64,000 nucleotides of DNA from Notospermus geniculatus (lineage: Eukaryota; Nemertea; Pilidiophora; Heteronemertea; Lineidae): positions 131,483 through 195,482 of the forward strand of contig NMRB01001231.1 of NCBI GenBank assembly GCA_002633025.1. The letters are read 5' to 3'. Made by a program: the position numbers and the translations under genes. Under the pieces are notes generated by a model. The model did no database searches and was not told the DNA's origin. It was given only the letters and a program-made list of their open reading frames with translations. The first letter of the stretch is position 1; every line of letters starts with the position of its first letter. Shown here piece by piece: positions 34,388 to 43,918 of this stretch.

Positions 34388-35024
34388 TCGAAGCATTATT
34401 GGCCCTGGTAAGAATGGAAAAGGCCATCTCAAGCTACTCGTGTTGCTCACTTGGATGGGGTCTTCCACTTGCCCTTGCAAAGAAACAAGGTACAAGACAT
34501 TCTAGAAGCCTCCTTAACTCAAAGGTCCACTTTAACCTTTTGTATTTTGCCCTGCAAACAATAGCTAAAGGTAAACCTTAGAGTTAGGAAGCTTCTAGAA
34601 TATGGCCCTACTAGCAAGTACCCGTGGCGACCCGTGATTGTGATTCAACCGAGGATGGAATGGCCGGCCCTGGTGGAATAGGTGCAGCCAATGGGGTGCA
34701 GTAGGGAGAATTTAGAAAGCAATCGAACAACACTGCTAAAAAAGTAAAATTGCGACCACAACAAAGTTCTCTTCGCAAAATCGACCACCCGTTGCATCAG
34801 GATATGGTATCCTCTATCATCATGCCGAATTTCGAGACAAAACAAAGTTTCTAAGTGTGACTTTATTGAGCCGACTTCCAGCATTATTATATAGATGGCT
34901 AACTGTCCCATGCCACGGGCATGAAGAGCCAGGGATGATTAATCCCATACTGCCCAGGCCAGATTCGAACCGAGAACCTGCCGCTTGTTAAGGGGACGTG
35001 ATAATCACTCGGCTATCAGGGCTC
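34388..35024 (-). mobile_element. Type A SINE split by about 400 bp
   Basis: The 3' part is at 34388-34497 and the 5' head at 34897-35024, with the B-box-like AGATTCGAACC. The interruption falls after CAAGGTACAAG, where the intact copy at 12615 continues GCACCACAGC. The inserted DNA includes the small element at 34499-34612 and about 285 bp of unassigned sequence. Confidence 0.75.
34499..34612. mobile_element. Short inverted-repeat element
   Basis: ATTCTAGAAGCCTCCTTAAC at the left pairs with GTTAGGAAGCTTCTAGAATA at the right; both lie in the DNA that interrupts the SINE. Its end ...GAATATGGCCC resembles the ends of the elements at 35041 and 59362. Confidence 0.7.
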
Positions 35025-35040
35025 CTTAAGGGAACCTGAG

Positions 35041-35174
35041 ACCATATTTACGAAATCCTCGCAACTTAGCGTGCACGCAAGTCTATTGTCTGGCTGCACA
35101 CGCCCTATTGTTCACTGACTGCCATACAATAGATCTGCCTGCACGCAAAGTTGCGAAGGCTTCGTGAATATGGC
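35041..35174. mobile_element. Short inverted-repeat element, CATATT ends
   Basis: ACCATATTTACGAAATCCTC and GCTTCGTGAATATGGCCCC are inverted. Inner arms GCACGCAAGTCTATTGT and ACAATAGATCTGCCTGCACG extend the fold. Confidence 0.75.
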
Positions 35175-35746
35175 CCCAGGGTCTTATGCCAACAGGCTTG
35201 TTGTTTGGGTTTGGTTGTCAAGATAGATCAAGGAGTCCATGCTTACCAGAACATTCGACAAGAACCAGTGAATCCAGGGGGTTGGACTTTTGATGGACTT
35301 TTGTTAGGAGTTTGTACTGCACTATCCTCCTGTGGTTCGAAGTGAGCAGGGTTAAGGTTCTGGCACTGGGGCTGGAACTCTACCAATACACCTGGCCGTT
35401 GTTCTTCATGTGTAAACTTTTCATCACTCTACAAATAGGCCTACGTGCCAAAATTTCAGCTATTATTATGATGGAGGTGGCAATCATTCAACCTTGTATT
35501 CTTTCCACCGGATACCCCGGAGCGTGGAACAACACGTTGATGTTTATAATGACAACACGCAAACCTTAAAATATCATATCATTCATATCTAACATAATGA
35601 AAGAACGAGTGTTAACATTCCTGAGTTGGGCAAACACAACATCGTGTTGCTTATGTTACCAGAGACAAATGCTTACCTATTCTTCTCCGCCTTCCAGCCA
35701 GCGGTCATCGACATCCCCCAACCATTCCTCCATTCACGTCAGTTGT

Positions 35747-36393
35747 ATCATTTGGAAGGGATACTACAATCACTGGCTGGCAGCTTTTTCATAGCAGAGG
35801 CTCCAGGTGCCTCTAGAATGTCTGTAGCCAGGGGGACATTGCACTAAAATGCGACTGGAAGTAACTGATCTGATCAGTCACTGGTGACGTACGCACTGTG
35901 CGCACATCGCAAATTCAGCAACTCAGCAAAGTAGGAGGATCCAGTCAGTCGTCATGTCCTGACCGCGTACATTGCACTTGTGACTGGCGGCAACTCAGGT
36001 AACATCCGGGGCGTTGCGACTCGATGAGACTCTGTTTTGTTCAGAAAACTGGCACTGATCAGTCGCATGCCCGCGTACATCGCAGCGACTGAACGAAACT
36101 GGATACAACTAGTCGCTAGAAAGTTGAACATGTGCAACTCGCGATGACTGGCAAAATCTCGGTACCAGCAAGTCGCAAGGTGCACACATCGACCGTTTCT
36201 GGCAACTGATCAGTCGCCTTCAGTTCCAGCTAGATCCTCCCAGTCACCAGGTAGCTCTGTGGCGACTAGTTGTCTCCAGTCACAAGTGTGATGTACGCCT
36301 GGCTTTATATCATTTGGAAAGGATACTACAATCACTGGCTGGCAGCTCTTTAATAGCAGAGGCTCCAGTTGCCTCCTAGAATGTCTTTAGTCA
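35747..36393. repeat. Direct duplication flanking family A copy 4
   Basis: About 85 bp (ATCATTTGGAAGGGATACTA through AGAATGTCTGTAG) lies at 35747-35830 and again at 36308-36393, one copy on each side of the family A element. Confidence 0.85.
35838..36306. mobile_element. Family A element, copy 4
   Basis: Same module order as copy 1 and ends GTGATGTACGCCTGGCTT. The left terminus is degraded to ATGCGACTGGAAGTAACTG. Confidence 0.8.
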
Positions 36394-36615
36394 ATGTTAC
36401 CAGTCCTCGGCCCAAAACCAAGAAGTTAAAAATGTCCTTCCAAAGGAAGACATCATGACAAACATTGGCAACCAAATTTCCTTGAACAGCAGGGACGCTT
36501 GTTTGCTTACCATTATTATCATGATACCAACCTATGTTGCCTTGGGGAGTACAACTGCTTCACCATCTCCCTCGAGGATCGTACCAACATTCATGCCTGG
36601 TGGAAGCCGGCTCAC

Positions 36616-37002
36616 CGTTTTTTTCTTCTGTACAATGAAGATGGATCGGGCAAATCTGAATGGCAATCAGCCACTTCGTGCGCTTGTCCGGGGCTGATAG
36701 CAGTGACCGCTCGTATGATCTGTTTATTTTTGCACTGATGTTGTTGAGGATGGACTGCATGGTCTCTACTGCTGACCATCTCACCTCGTCCAAGACTGCC
36801 GTTGGTGAACGTGCCTCTGGACTGGTCAGTTGAAGGCGGTACGAACCACCCACCTCTGTTTGGCCTCGGTTGTTCTCATGCCAAAGTAATTTCAGACATG
36901 ATAGAGTGATGTCTAAGACTTCAACATAAGCCATGCAAGTGTCGCTGAAGGTTACCATGTCATAGTTATGCCACTCTTGGTTGGTGTGAAATAACACAGC
37001 TA
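36616..37002 (-). CDS. Candidate 387-nt phase 1-1 exon, unknown protein
   Basis: A minus-strand frame is open from 37024 to 36560. Within it, an AG acceptor (CACCTACAACAG) at 37003-37004 and a strong GTGAGC donor at 36615 delimit 387 nt, exactly 129 codons, with phase-1 introns on both sides. Symmetric 1-1 exons are common in shuffled extracellular domains. The product has four cysteines (SDTCMAY, LSCLKLL, IQICPI, LHCTEE), two N-glycosylation sequons (NIS, NRS) and ordinary amino-acid composition. I recognise no family. It is one of the longest repeat-free frames in the window. Confidence 0.4.
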
Positions 37003-37049
37003 CTGTTGTAGGTGGGTAGACCATGTCAGGGAATGTTCAGATGTAGTTG

Positions 37050-37210
37050 TATGCATTGAACCCCTTGCAGCACTATATGGCACGGCTTAACCCGCTGGCC
37101 ATGGAGGATTTCCTTTATGGCCTAGTGGATAGCGCGTTGGCCTCGGCGCTAGAAGTTAAGCAACGGAGAGCGCGGTCACTACGTGGATAGGTGACCGGTG
37201 TGCGTATAAT
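37050..37210 (+). mobile_element. Chimeric tRNA/5S rRNA-headed SINE, copy 2
   Basis: CCTTTATGGCCTAGTGGATA (tRNA A box) is followed directly by TCGGCGCTAGAAGTTAAGCA and by CACTACGTGGATAGGTGACC. The last two match 5S rRNA around its internal promoter (TCGGAAGCTAAGC and TACTTGGATGGGAGACC). The leader CAACCCCTTGCAG-to-TATATGGCACGGCTTAAC is shared with the copy at 1905-2181. Confidence 0.72.
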
Positions 37211-37554
37211 ACATTGTATACAATCCTGTGCCTCAATAGATGCTGCTGTTTCCTGGTCCAGCAAAACCCAGGAAAAAGCCAGAGGTTTCACAAGGCCAAA
37301 CCTTGCCATCTAGATGTACACCAGTCAAAGAACTCTACATGTCGGTAGTAACTCAATACCACACCGCCACATCGCTCACAAAAAAGTCAGACTACGATCA
37401 TGTTTGCTCTTTGAGCAGTCGAGGACTTTTTGTACCTCGTCTTAGGCTGCTACCGTCTGCATCTGGTCATGTCGAATTCCATGTCTGGCCGAGTCTGATG
37501 GTTTCTGTGGTGAAGTTGGACTCTGAGGAATGAGGATTACATGTTGATGAGAAC

Positions 37555-37922
37555 GGGTTGGTTCTAAACCTGGCACTGGCACGCTGGCACTGGCACTGGC
37601 ACTGGCATCATATTGTGGTCAGAAATCATGAAAAATGGTATATTTACCTAACAGTTATTATTTTGGAAGATAATAAGATAATAGGGCCAACCAGTTTAAC
37701 ATGGATCAATTATGTTGAAAAATCTAAAAAAAACTAGAAAAAAAATTTAATTTTTTTTCAACAGAATTGATCCATGTTAAACTGGTTGGCCCTATTATCT
37801 TCCAAAATAATAACTGTTTCGTATATATACATTTTTTTCATGATTTCTGGCCATAATATGATACCAGTGCCAGTGCCAGTGCCAGCGTGCCAGTGCCAGG
37901 TTTAGAACCAACCCACCAACCC
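37555..37922. mobile_element. 368-bp foldback element with 9-bp target duplication
   Basis: A nearly perfect palindrome: the left arm GGTTGGTTCTAAACCTGGCA and the right arm ending GGTTTAGAACCAACCC enclose repeated GGCACT units, AGTTATTATTTTGGAAGATA and a TTTTTT-rich centre near 37745. GATGAGAAC occurs at 37546-37554 and 37923-37931. Nine-base duplications with long arms are typical of Mutator-like elements. Confidence 0.85.
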
Positions 37923-38129
37923 GATGAGAACTGTTGTAAATGCTGTTGAATACGGCCGCAGCATTCCACCTCTGGAGTTGGGTTGTTGCTTGAGGTGCGT
38001 AGTTAGACTCTCTACAGAGTAAATTGGCAGGTCTACATGTATATACAGTAGATACGCGGGGTTGAGGACCGGAGGGGACCAAGTCTTTCCCTCTCGTGTT
38101 GCAGTCCTGATGAACACCGCAGATGCTAA

Positions 38130-38574
38130 AGGTACTGTAACACTAAAGTAGTTCTCAAAACGTCCTGTCCCGTCCCCCCAAAAATCGTAAAACGGGCAAG
38201 AACATGTAATGTTGGCCAATTGTCTCGAAGTGCTGGAGAACCCTTCCCATCCGAGCCCGTCCATGAAGTTCATAAAAAGGCTGTAAAAAGTTGCCACTAC
38301 GTCCGTTTGCACACAGTTTGAGCCCATTCAGCAACATTTTCAAGAACGTACTGAGAACTAGCTCAGTGTGATGCAAAGAGATGAAAAGCACAAAAATTGA
38401 CACACAATATATGATAAATAAAAAGGCAATTTCCAGAGTGTTTGCGAATTTTCGACCCCAACCNAGTTTCGGATTGTAAAGTTCCAGCCTGAAGAAGACC
38501 CCGGTTGGGGTCGAAAATTCGCAAACACTCTGGAAATTGCCTTTTTATTTATCAAGCTCAGTGTGATGGGGGCA
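38130..38574. mobile_element. Family B MITE, copy 4, interrupted
   Basis: It is flanked by TAA (38127-38129, 38575-38577). The left end is AGGTACTGTAACACTAAAGT and the right end, restored after the insert, is CAGTGTGATGGGGGCA. The right TAA is also the left target duplication of the next family B copy. Confidence 0.82.
38374..38554. mobile_element. Penelope/retrozyme-like insertion with hammerhead-like core
   Basis: The insert lies between two copies of AGCTCAGTGTGATG (38360-38373 and 38555-38568). It shares its first 65 bp (AGCACAAAAATTGACACACA to TTTCCAGA) with the short insertion at 62515-62578. On the plus strand 38489-38516 reads CTGAAGA, A, GACCCC-GGTT-GGGGTC, GAAA, the order of a hammerhead ribozyme core with a 6-bp stem II. 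TTCCAG (38482) and CTGGAA (38530) could form stem I. Stem III is unconvincing. The two halves are inverted repeats around an N at 38464. Confidence 0.5.
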
Positions 38575-38577
38575 TAA

Positions 38578-38825
38578 AGGGCCTGTCACACTGAAGTAGT
38601 TCTCAAAATGTCCTGCCGCGTCCTAAAAAAATCGTAAAATGGGCTAGAACGTGTAACCCTTGGCCAAAAAATGCCTCAATGTTCTGGAGCACCCTTCCCG
38701 TCCATGAAGTTCGTAAAAAGACTGTAAAAAGTTGCCACTATGTCCACTCCGTTCACACACAGTTTGAGCCCGTTCGGCAAAATTTTCAAAAACGTACTGA
38801 GAACTAGCTCAGTGTGATTGGGGCA
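38578..38825. mobile_element. Family B MITE, copy 5
   Basis: TAA at 38575-38577 and 38826-38828. The left end is AGGGCCTGTCACACTGAAGT and the right end GTGTGATTGGGGCA. It is the cleanest member of the family. Confidence 0.9.
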
Positions 38826-39033
38826 TAAGACTAAGAGAGTTTGTGAATAAGGCCCCTGGACTTTATCTAGTGTACAGTGAATGTGAACCTGCCTGAGGAA
38901 GGAGAAGGGGAGATACGGCCAGCCTGAGTCATTGGAATCGCTGGATTGCATGACGTGAAGTGAGTGAACCCAGAAAAATACTAACGTGTCAAAAAACGTG
39001 TGAATGATAAAACAGAGACAGCTGACAACGAGT

Positions 39034-39132
39034 TTATAATGAGAGCTCTCCAATATCTCTCAGGATGACACAGTGCTGTTCTNTTTATAATGAGAGCTCT
39101 CCAATATCTCTCAGGATGACACAGTGCTGTTC
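39034..39132. other. Assembly duplication across a single N
   Basis: 49 bp (TTTATAATGAGAGCTCTCCA to AGTGCTGTTCT) is present identically on each side of the N at 39083. This is best read as two contig ends that overlap but were not merged. Confidence 0.85.
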
Positions 39133-39284
39133 TGGGTTCGGGATCTTGACATCAAATATGGGTAATTTGCCAGAAGATGAGATATTATGAACTTAGATTC
39201 CAGTGGAGATGGGGAGGACTTGATGACTGTAATATGAAGACTTGCTTCATATGTAGGAAGCACTGAAGCTGGGGTAGGGATTTG

Positions 39285-39660
39285 GGAAAGTACAGGTGCG
39301 GATACAGAGGGGGGTGCCCTGGGCATGCGGCCCGTTGGCCAACAAATCTGTAAAATCAACCGTGAAATTCTGGAATTTGGCACTAATAGACGATATTACT
39401 CCAAAAGAGTGCAGCACCTGACGGGGCAGCGTCATGACGTCCCACATGTCATTTCGTGATGTCTTGACGTAAGACAAAAAAATCAAATTCTTTCCCGACG
39501 TCATGATCACTGGAACAACTTAATTTTTTTGAGTCACGTCACGGCATTCAGAAATGACGTGCGGGACGTCATGATCTGTCCTGTCAGGTGCTGCACTCTT
39601 GGAGTGATTGAGTCTATTTCAATGTTCCTAGCACAGGGCGTCCACACATCAAAGCGTAGA
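39285..39660 (+). mobile_element. Family E element, copy 3, split by a MITE
   Basis: The left part has GTGCGGATACAGAGGGGGGT and GCCAACAAATCTGTAAAATC; the right part resumes TTTCAATGTTCCTAGCACAG and ends near GCGTAGATCC. The element at 39385-39617 sits between them. Confidence 0.65.
39385..39617. mobile_element. Family L MITE, copy 1
   Basis: The ends are AATAGACGATATTACTCCAA and GGAGTGATTGAGTCTATT, with subterminal GCAGCACCTGACGGG and CCTGTCAGGTGCTGC, then TCATGACGTCCC modules. A second copy at 49075-49309 shares every block. Confidence 0.85.
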
Positions 39661-39821
39661 TCCTTCAACCATAACCTTGCCGCAAGGTGATACCGTCAGT
39701 GAGCATCCAAGGTTGCATGACATGCAAATCACGAGTATCAATCACACAAAGTCATGACCATAACATCACATGTATGAAGTACTCCCACAGTGAGTTACGG
39801 TATATGGTAGTAGGTAGCCTT

Positions 39822-40865
39822 GTTAGCTCACCCGTGAGCTCTTTACAATGGTGTAGCGTCCGTCGTCCGTCGTCGTCCGTCGTCGTCCGTCGTCGTCCGT
39901 TAGCAGGGCACGTTTCGTAACCGCTGGAGCTATTGATCTGAAACTTGGTACATATATACCCCTAGGTCAGATGACCTATGACACCAAGTTTCGGTCCGAT
40001 CTGATTTCTGGCTTCGCCACCAGGGGGGATAAACCGAAAACCTTTAAAGTACAGTTTCGCCTTAACCGTTGATCGGATCATCACCAAATTTTTATCGTAG
40101 GTACATCTTATGAGGATACAGGACATATCACCCGGGTTTTTGATTTGACGTAATTTTCAAGGTCACAGAGGTCAAAGTTCAAAATTTCATTGTTGGGTGG
40201 CACGTTTCGTGGCTATTTGTCCTGGATTGTTCAAATTAGGTGTGATGATGTATCTAGGTACCCTCTACGTCTGTGGCGGATTTCGGCCCAATCGGACTTC
40301 AAATATGGCCACCAGGTGGCTATCTTGGAAATTGAGCNNNNNNNNNNNNNNNNNNNNNNNNNNNNNNNNNNNNNNNNNNNNNNNNNNNNNNNNNNNNNNN
40401 NNNNNNNNNNNNNNNNNNNNNNNNNNNNNNNNNNNNNNNNNNNNNNNNNNNNNNNNNNNNNNNNNNNNAATCATCCAAGTGCTATAACTCGGGAACGGCT
40501 TGACCCGGAGTGCTCAAACTTGATATTTACCTCCCTCTCGGTGACCTTTACAAGCACGTCAAATTTTGGCCTGATTAAATTTCCAATATGGCCGCCAGGT
40601 GGCATAACCCAAAAATCATCAAATGTGCTATAACTCGGGAACGACTTGACCCAGAGCGCTCAAATGTGCTATGTGGCTCCCTCTAGATGACCTTTATGTG
40701 CATGTGAATTTTTGGCCCGATCGGACATCCAATATGGCCACCAGGTGGCATAACCCAACAATCATTGAAGTCCTGCAACTTGGGAATGACTTGACCCAGA
40801 TTGCTCATAACTGACATGTACGTCTCTCTCTGTCATTACACCATTCTGTCCAAATGGGTGAGCAC
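39822..40865 (+). mobile_element. CGTCCGTCG-headed repeat, copy 2
   Basis: TTAGCTCACCCGTGAGCTC then CGTCCGTCGT units, the same CACGTTTCGTAACCGCTGGA body, and several tandem sub-blocks of CCAATATGGCCGCCAGGTGG + CATAACCC. It ends GGTGAGCACATGGTCCATGG. A sequencing gap removes 40338-40468. Confidence 0.78.
40338..40468. other. Assembly gap (131 N)
   Basis: N run inside the internal tandem sub-blocks of the dispersed repeat. Confidence 0.98.
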
Positions 40866-41110
40866 ATGGTCCATGGACCATTTCATGTTAACATACCGTA
40901 ACTCGCTGTGGATGCTCTTTTGTATTGGTCTGCTAGAATTTTGCTGCCATCTTTTGGTGATAAGCGCTGCTGACTAGTCCTAAAGCACACGTGGATACGC
41001 AAGGAATGAGAGTTACTCTACATGGGGGTGAGGTTGATAAGTGGTAGTTTAACAACATTGTCAATAGAGGTCTCTCTTAATGCGGGTATGTTTAGGGAAG
41101 GAATATTGTG

Positions 41111-41393
41111 GCCCTTAAACCTGGCGTCCACTAGGGCACGGACAAGACACGGAACGCAAATTTAGTAAATCCGCATTCATTCAGCAACCTTTCCGCATAT
41201 TCTTGAAAGATTCCGTTCACTGTCTTTATCATTCCTAAACACTTCCTGGCGTTTCTGCTTGTTCGGGAGAGGGCAAAATGCCCAACAGTCATTGACACGG
41301 AAAGAATGCCGAAATGACACAATTTGCTTCCGCAACCCTTCCTAATGTTGTCGGCGCTCTAGTGGACGCCACCCATTTAGGGCATGGTTGATT
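41111..41393. mobile_element. MITE with GGCGTCCACTAG ends
   Basis: GCCCTTAAACCTGGCGTCCA at the left pairs imperfectly with TGGACGCCACCCATTTAGGG at the right. Internal GACACGGAACGCAAATT and TTCGGCATTCTTTCCG-type segments are also inverted. Confidence 0.75.
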
Positions 41394-41960
41394 GAAGTAG
41401 GCTACTAGCCATACTCCACCCTTTCGGTGTAGAGCTCTTGGTTGTACATGACAGAGCACTCCAAGCGACCATGTTCCACTGATCACGCGTGGAGATATGC
41501 CTTTTACATCGGGATGGAAACATACTATAATTGTGTACCACCACATCACTGCGTTGTTCTGAAAGCACTGGTGCTTCATTCTAGTGCACACCGCAGAAAT
41601 ACTCCTTCACATTACGAAATACAACTCATATCCACACTCAGTTCTCCACTGTCTCATCAGCTTGCCATTACGAGGAGAAAAATCCGTGATTGTTGTTGAA
41701 CTCATCTAAGATTGCTCCCAAAGGAAGAATATTACTAGATATTTTTCGCGACCACAAAGTTCTGTTTGATTTCATGATTATTTGATATTTGTCTCGAGAG
41801 GTTCCAGGAATCTTTTGGGAAACGGATCTTTCTTTTGCGTGGAAGACTTTGATGCGGTTTATTATTCTTTTAGCTGATGAATCGGTAAAATTATGCGGTC
41901 AATCAGCAGTTTGTCTCGAGGGGAATTTGTATTTTCTCTGAATGTGGCTGTAGGTAGAGA

Positions 41961-42409
41961 GTCTGGATGCAACTGATCTGATCAGTCGCTGGTGATGTAC
42001 GCGATGCACGCACATTACAAATTCAGCAACTCAGTAAAACTAGGAGGATCCAATCAGTCGTCATGTCCTGACCACGTACATCGCACTTGCGTCTAGCAGC
42101 AACTCAGGTGACTTCCGGGACGTCGAGACTCGATAAGACTAGATTTCGTTCAGAAAACTGGCACTGATCAGTCCCAAGCCCGCGTACATCGACTGAACGA
42201 AACTGGGTACAACTAATCGCCAGAAATTTGAACATGTGCAACTCGTGGCGACTGGCAAAATCTCAGTTCCAGCGAGTCGCAAGGGTGCGTACATCGACCG
42301 TTTTTGGCAACTGATCAGTCGCCTCCAGGTCCAGCTAGATCCTCCCAGTCGCCAGTAGCTTAGTGGCGACTGGTTGTCTCCAGTCGCAAGTGTGATGTAC
42401 GCTAGACTT
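41961..42409. mobile_element. Family A element, copy 5
   Basis: Module order as in copy 1; it ends CAAGTGTGATGTACGCTAGA + CTT. The left terminus is partly lost. Confidence 0.8.
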
Positions 42410-42846
42410 AAAACAGGTGAACAAACCAAACCAGTTTTAGGCATTACTCTTGCCTGCCTGGAGGTATCATGAGTGAATTAGACATTTTTCACCCGTACGC
42501 GGCAAAATATTGATGACGTTCGTGCGGAATCTGTTGAGGGAAGAAAAACAATGTCATGGTATTGAAAATCGAACGGCGGACATTATTCTTTGCTTGTTAT
42601 TAGCTGGGGTTGCTATAATCACTACAGGATGAGGAGTTGGATGTGCAGTTTGGGACGTAGCCCTCGAAGCGATGATGTTGCTGTATTGCATAGATTGGTT
42701 TTTCACCGGGACAAGGGTGAGCAGACGCTTGTACCCGATGTAAGCCCCTTGGGTGGGATATCAGAGATGCCAGCGCTGGACTGATCCTCACGGATGTAAT
42801 GATGGTGTTATGGAGGGTATTAGTAACATGACTAGATCATGATATG

Positions 42847-42962
42847 TCCCTCAGGCACGGATCCAAGAGGGAGCACACAGGGGTGCAACCCCTTTTGGCC
42901 AAAAAATGTTCCTAGCACAGGGTGCCCCCTCTTTTCGCAAATCCTGGGTTCGTCCCTGACTC
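42847..42962 (+). mobile_element. Family E element, shortened copy 4
   Basis: CTCAGGCACGGATCCAAGAG, then CCCTTTTGGCCAAAAAATGT, then TTCCTAGCACAGGGTGCCCC. The central CTGTAAAATC block is deleted. Confidence 0.6.
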
Positions 42963-43074
42963 TATTTTGCCAAATAATGACACTGCCAGCTGAAAGTATC
43001 TTCAACTGGAATTCTCCTTTTTGCCTGTATAAATGTGTGGATAGGTGTGGATTCAAAAGATTTGCATGCTCCAG

Positions 43075-43203
43075 ATTGAAGACTGGATTGTGCCACTTGT
43101 TGCCGCAATGACCTGTCGTAACTGATGTCCACGTAACGCATACATCGATAGTGACTGTTGCGTTCAGTTGCTTCCAGTCGCAAGGCCGATGTACGCTAGA
43201 CTT
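43075..43203. mobile_element. Family A terminal fragment, copy 6
   Basis: Only the right terminus region is recognisable (GTTGCTTCCAGTCGCAAGGC, then GATGTACGCTAGACTT). Confidence 0.6.
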
Positions 43204-43429
43204 AAGACAATTCCTCCTGTCAAAGAATGTTCAACAAATTTCTCCAAAAAATTTTGCACAACCTCGTGACGTTCACAGTATAAACAAATAGTGGGGGTGG
43301 TTTCTGCTACAATGCTCCAAAAAGTATAAACCTTTCTGCTTTGTGCTAGAGTTTGTCTTTGATTCCGAAAATTTGAACTTTTCTTCTGAATATCTCAAAT
43401 GTCAATGTCATTCTAAACACATCAGTGGT

Positions 43430-43892
43430 GGTTACACTACATAAATCCCCGTGCTTTCCTCTCTTATCTATTTTTGGTTACACCTATAAATCGCCGAGTC
43501 AGGCTAAATAGACCGGTGTCTGAAATTCCCGTGCTTATTAGCCCCATCGAGCTCGAAGGGGCTACGCCGGGGCTATTTTAGCCACGGGTATTTTATGTAG
43601 TGTAACCGCGAAATCCCCGTGTCTACCTGTGCTGTAGTTCCGAGCACCCCGACAGACGGCAATGCAAATCGATGAGTTATGCGCATGCGTATAGGCTATT
43701 TCACGCCTCCAGTAGCCACTTGATTATGAAGAGTTGCTTACATGCAGTGCCTCTATCGCCGGGTTACGGAACTTATTACCAATTGAATTTTAAGTAGTGT
43801 AACCGCTCGCTGTGTCAACGTGATGCCATGTTTTTCTGTTTCGGAAAAAACCTGTGTCTTAAAAAGCACGGGGATTTTAGATAGGTGTAACC
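43430..43892. mobile_element. Family J MITE, outer element
   Basis: GGTTACACTACATAAATCCC at the left and GGGGATTTTAGATAGGTGTA + ACC at the right. It contains a second family J element. A 22-bp direct repeat (GTCAATGTCATTCTAAACAC + AT) flanks it at 43401 and 43897. Confidence 0.8.
43476..43607. mobile_element. Family J MITE, inner element
   Basis: GGTTACACCTATAAATCGCC and GGGTATTTTATGTAGTGTAA + CC. Its centre holds AGCCCCATCGAGC / GGGGCTACGCCGGGGCT palindromes. It is nested in, or tandem-inserted with, the outer copy. Confidence 0.7.
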
Positions 43893-43918
43893 AGGGTCAA
43901 TGTCATTCTAAACACATT

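Noticed and set aside
37150-37200. Genuine 5S rRNA gene
   Set aside because: Only internal blocks match; the 5' third is tRNA-like and the 3' part is missing.
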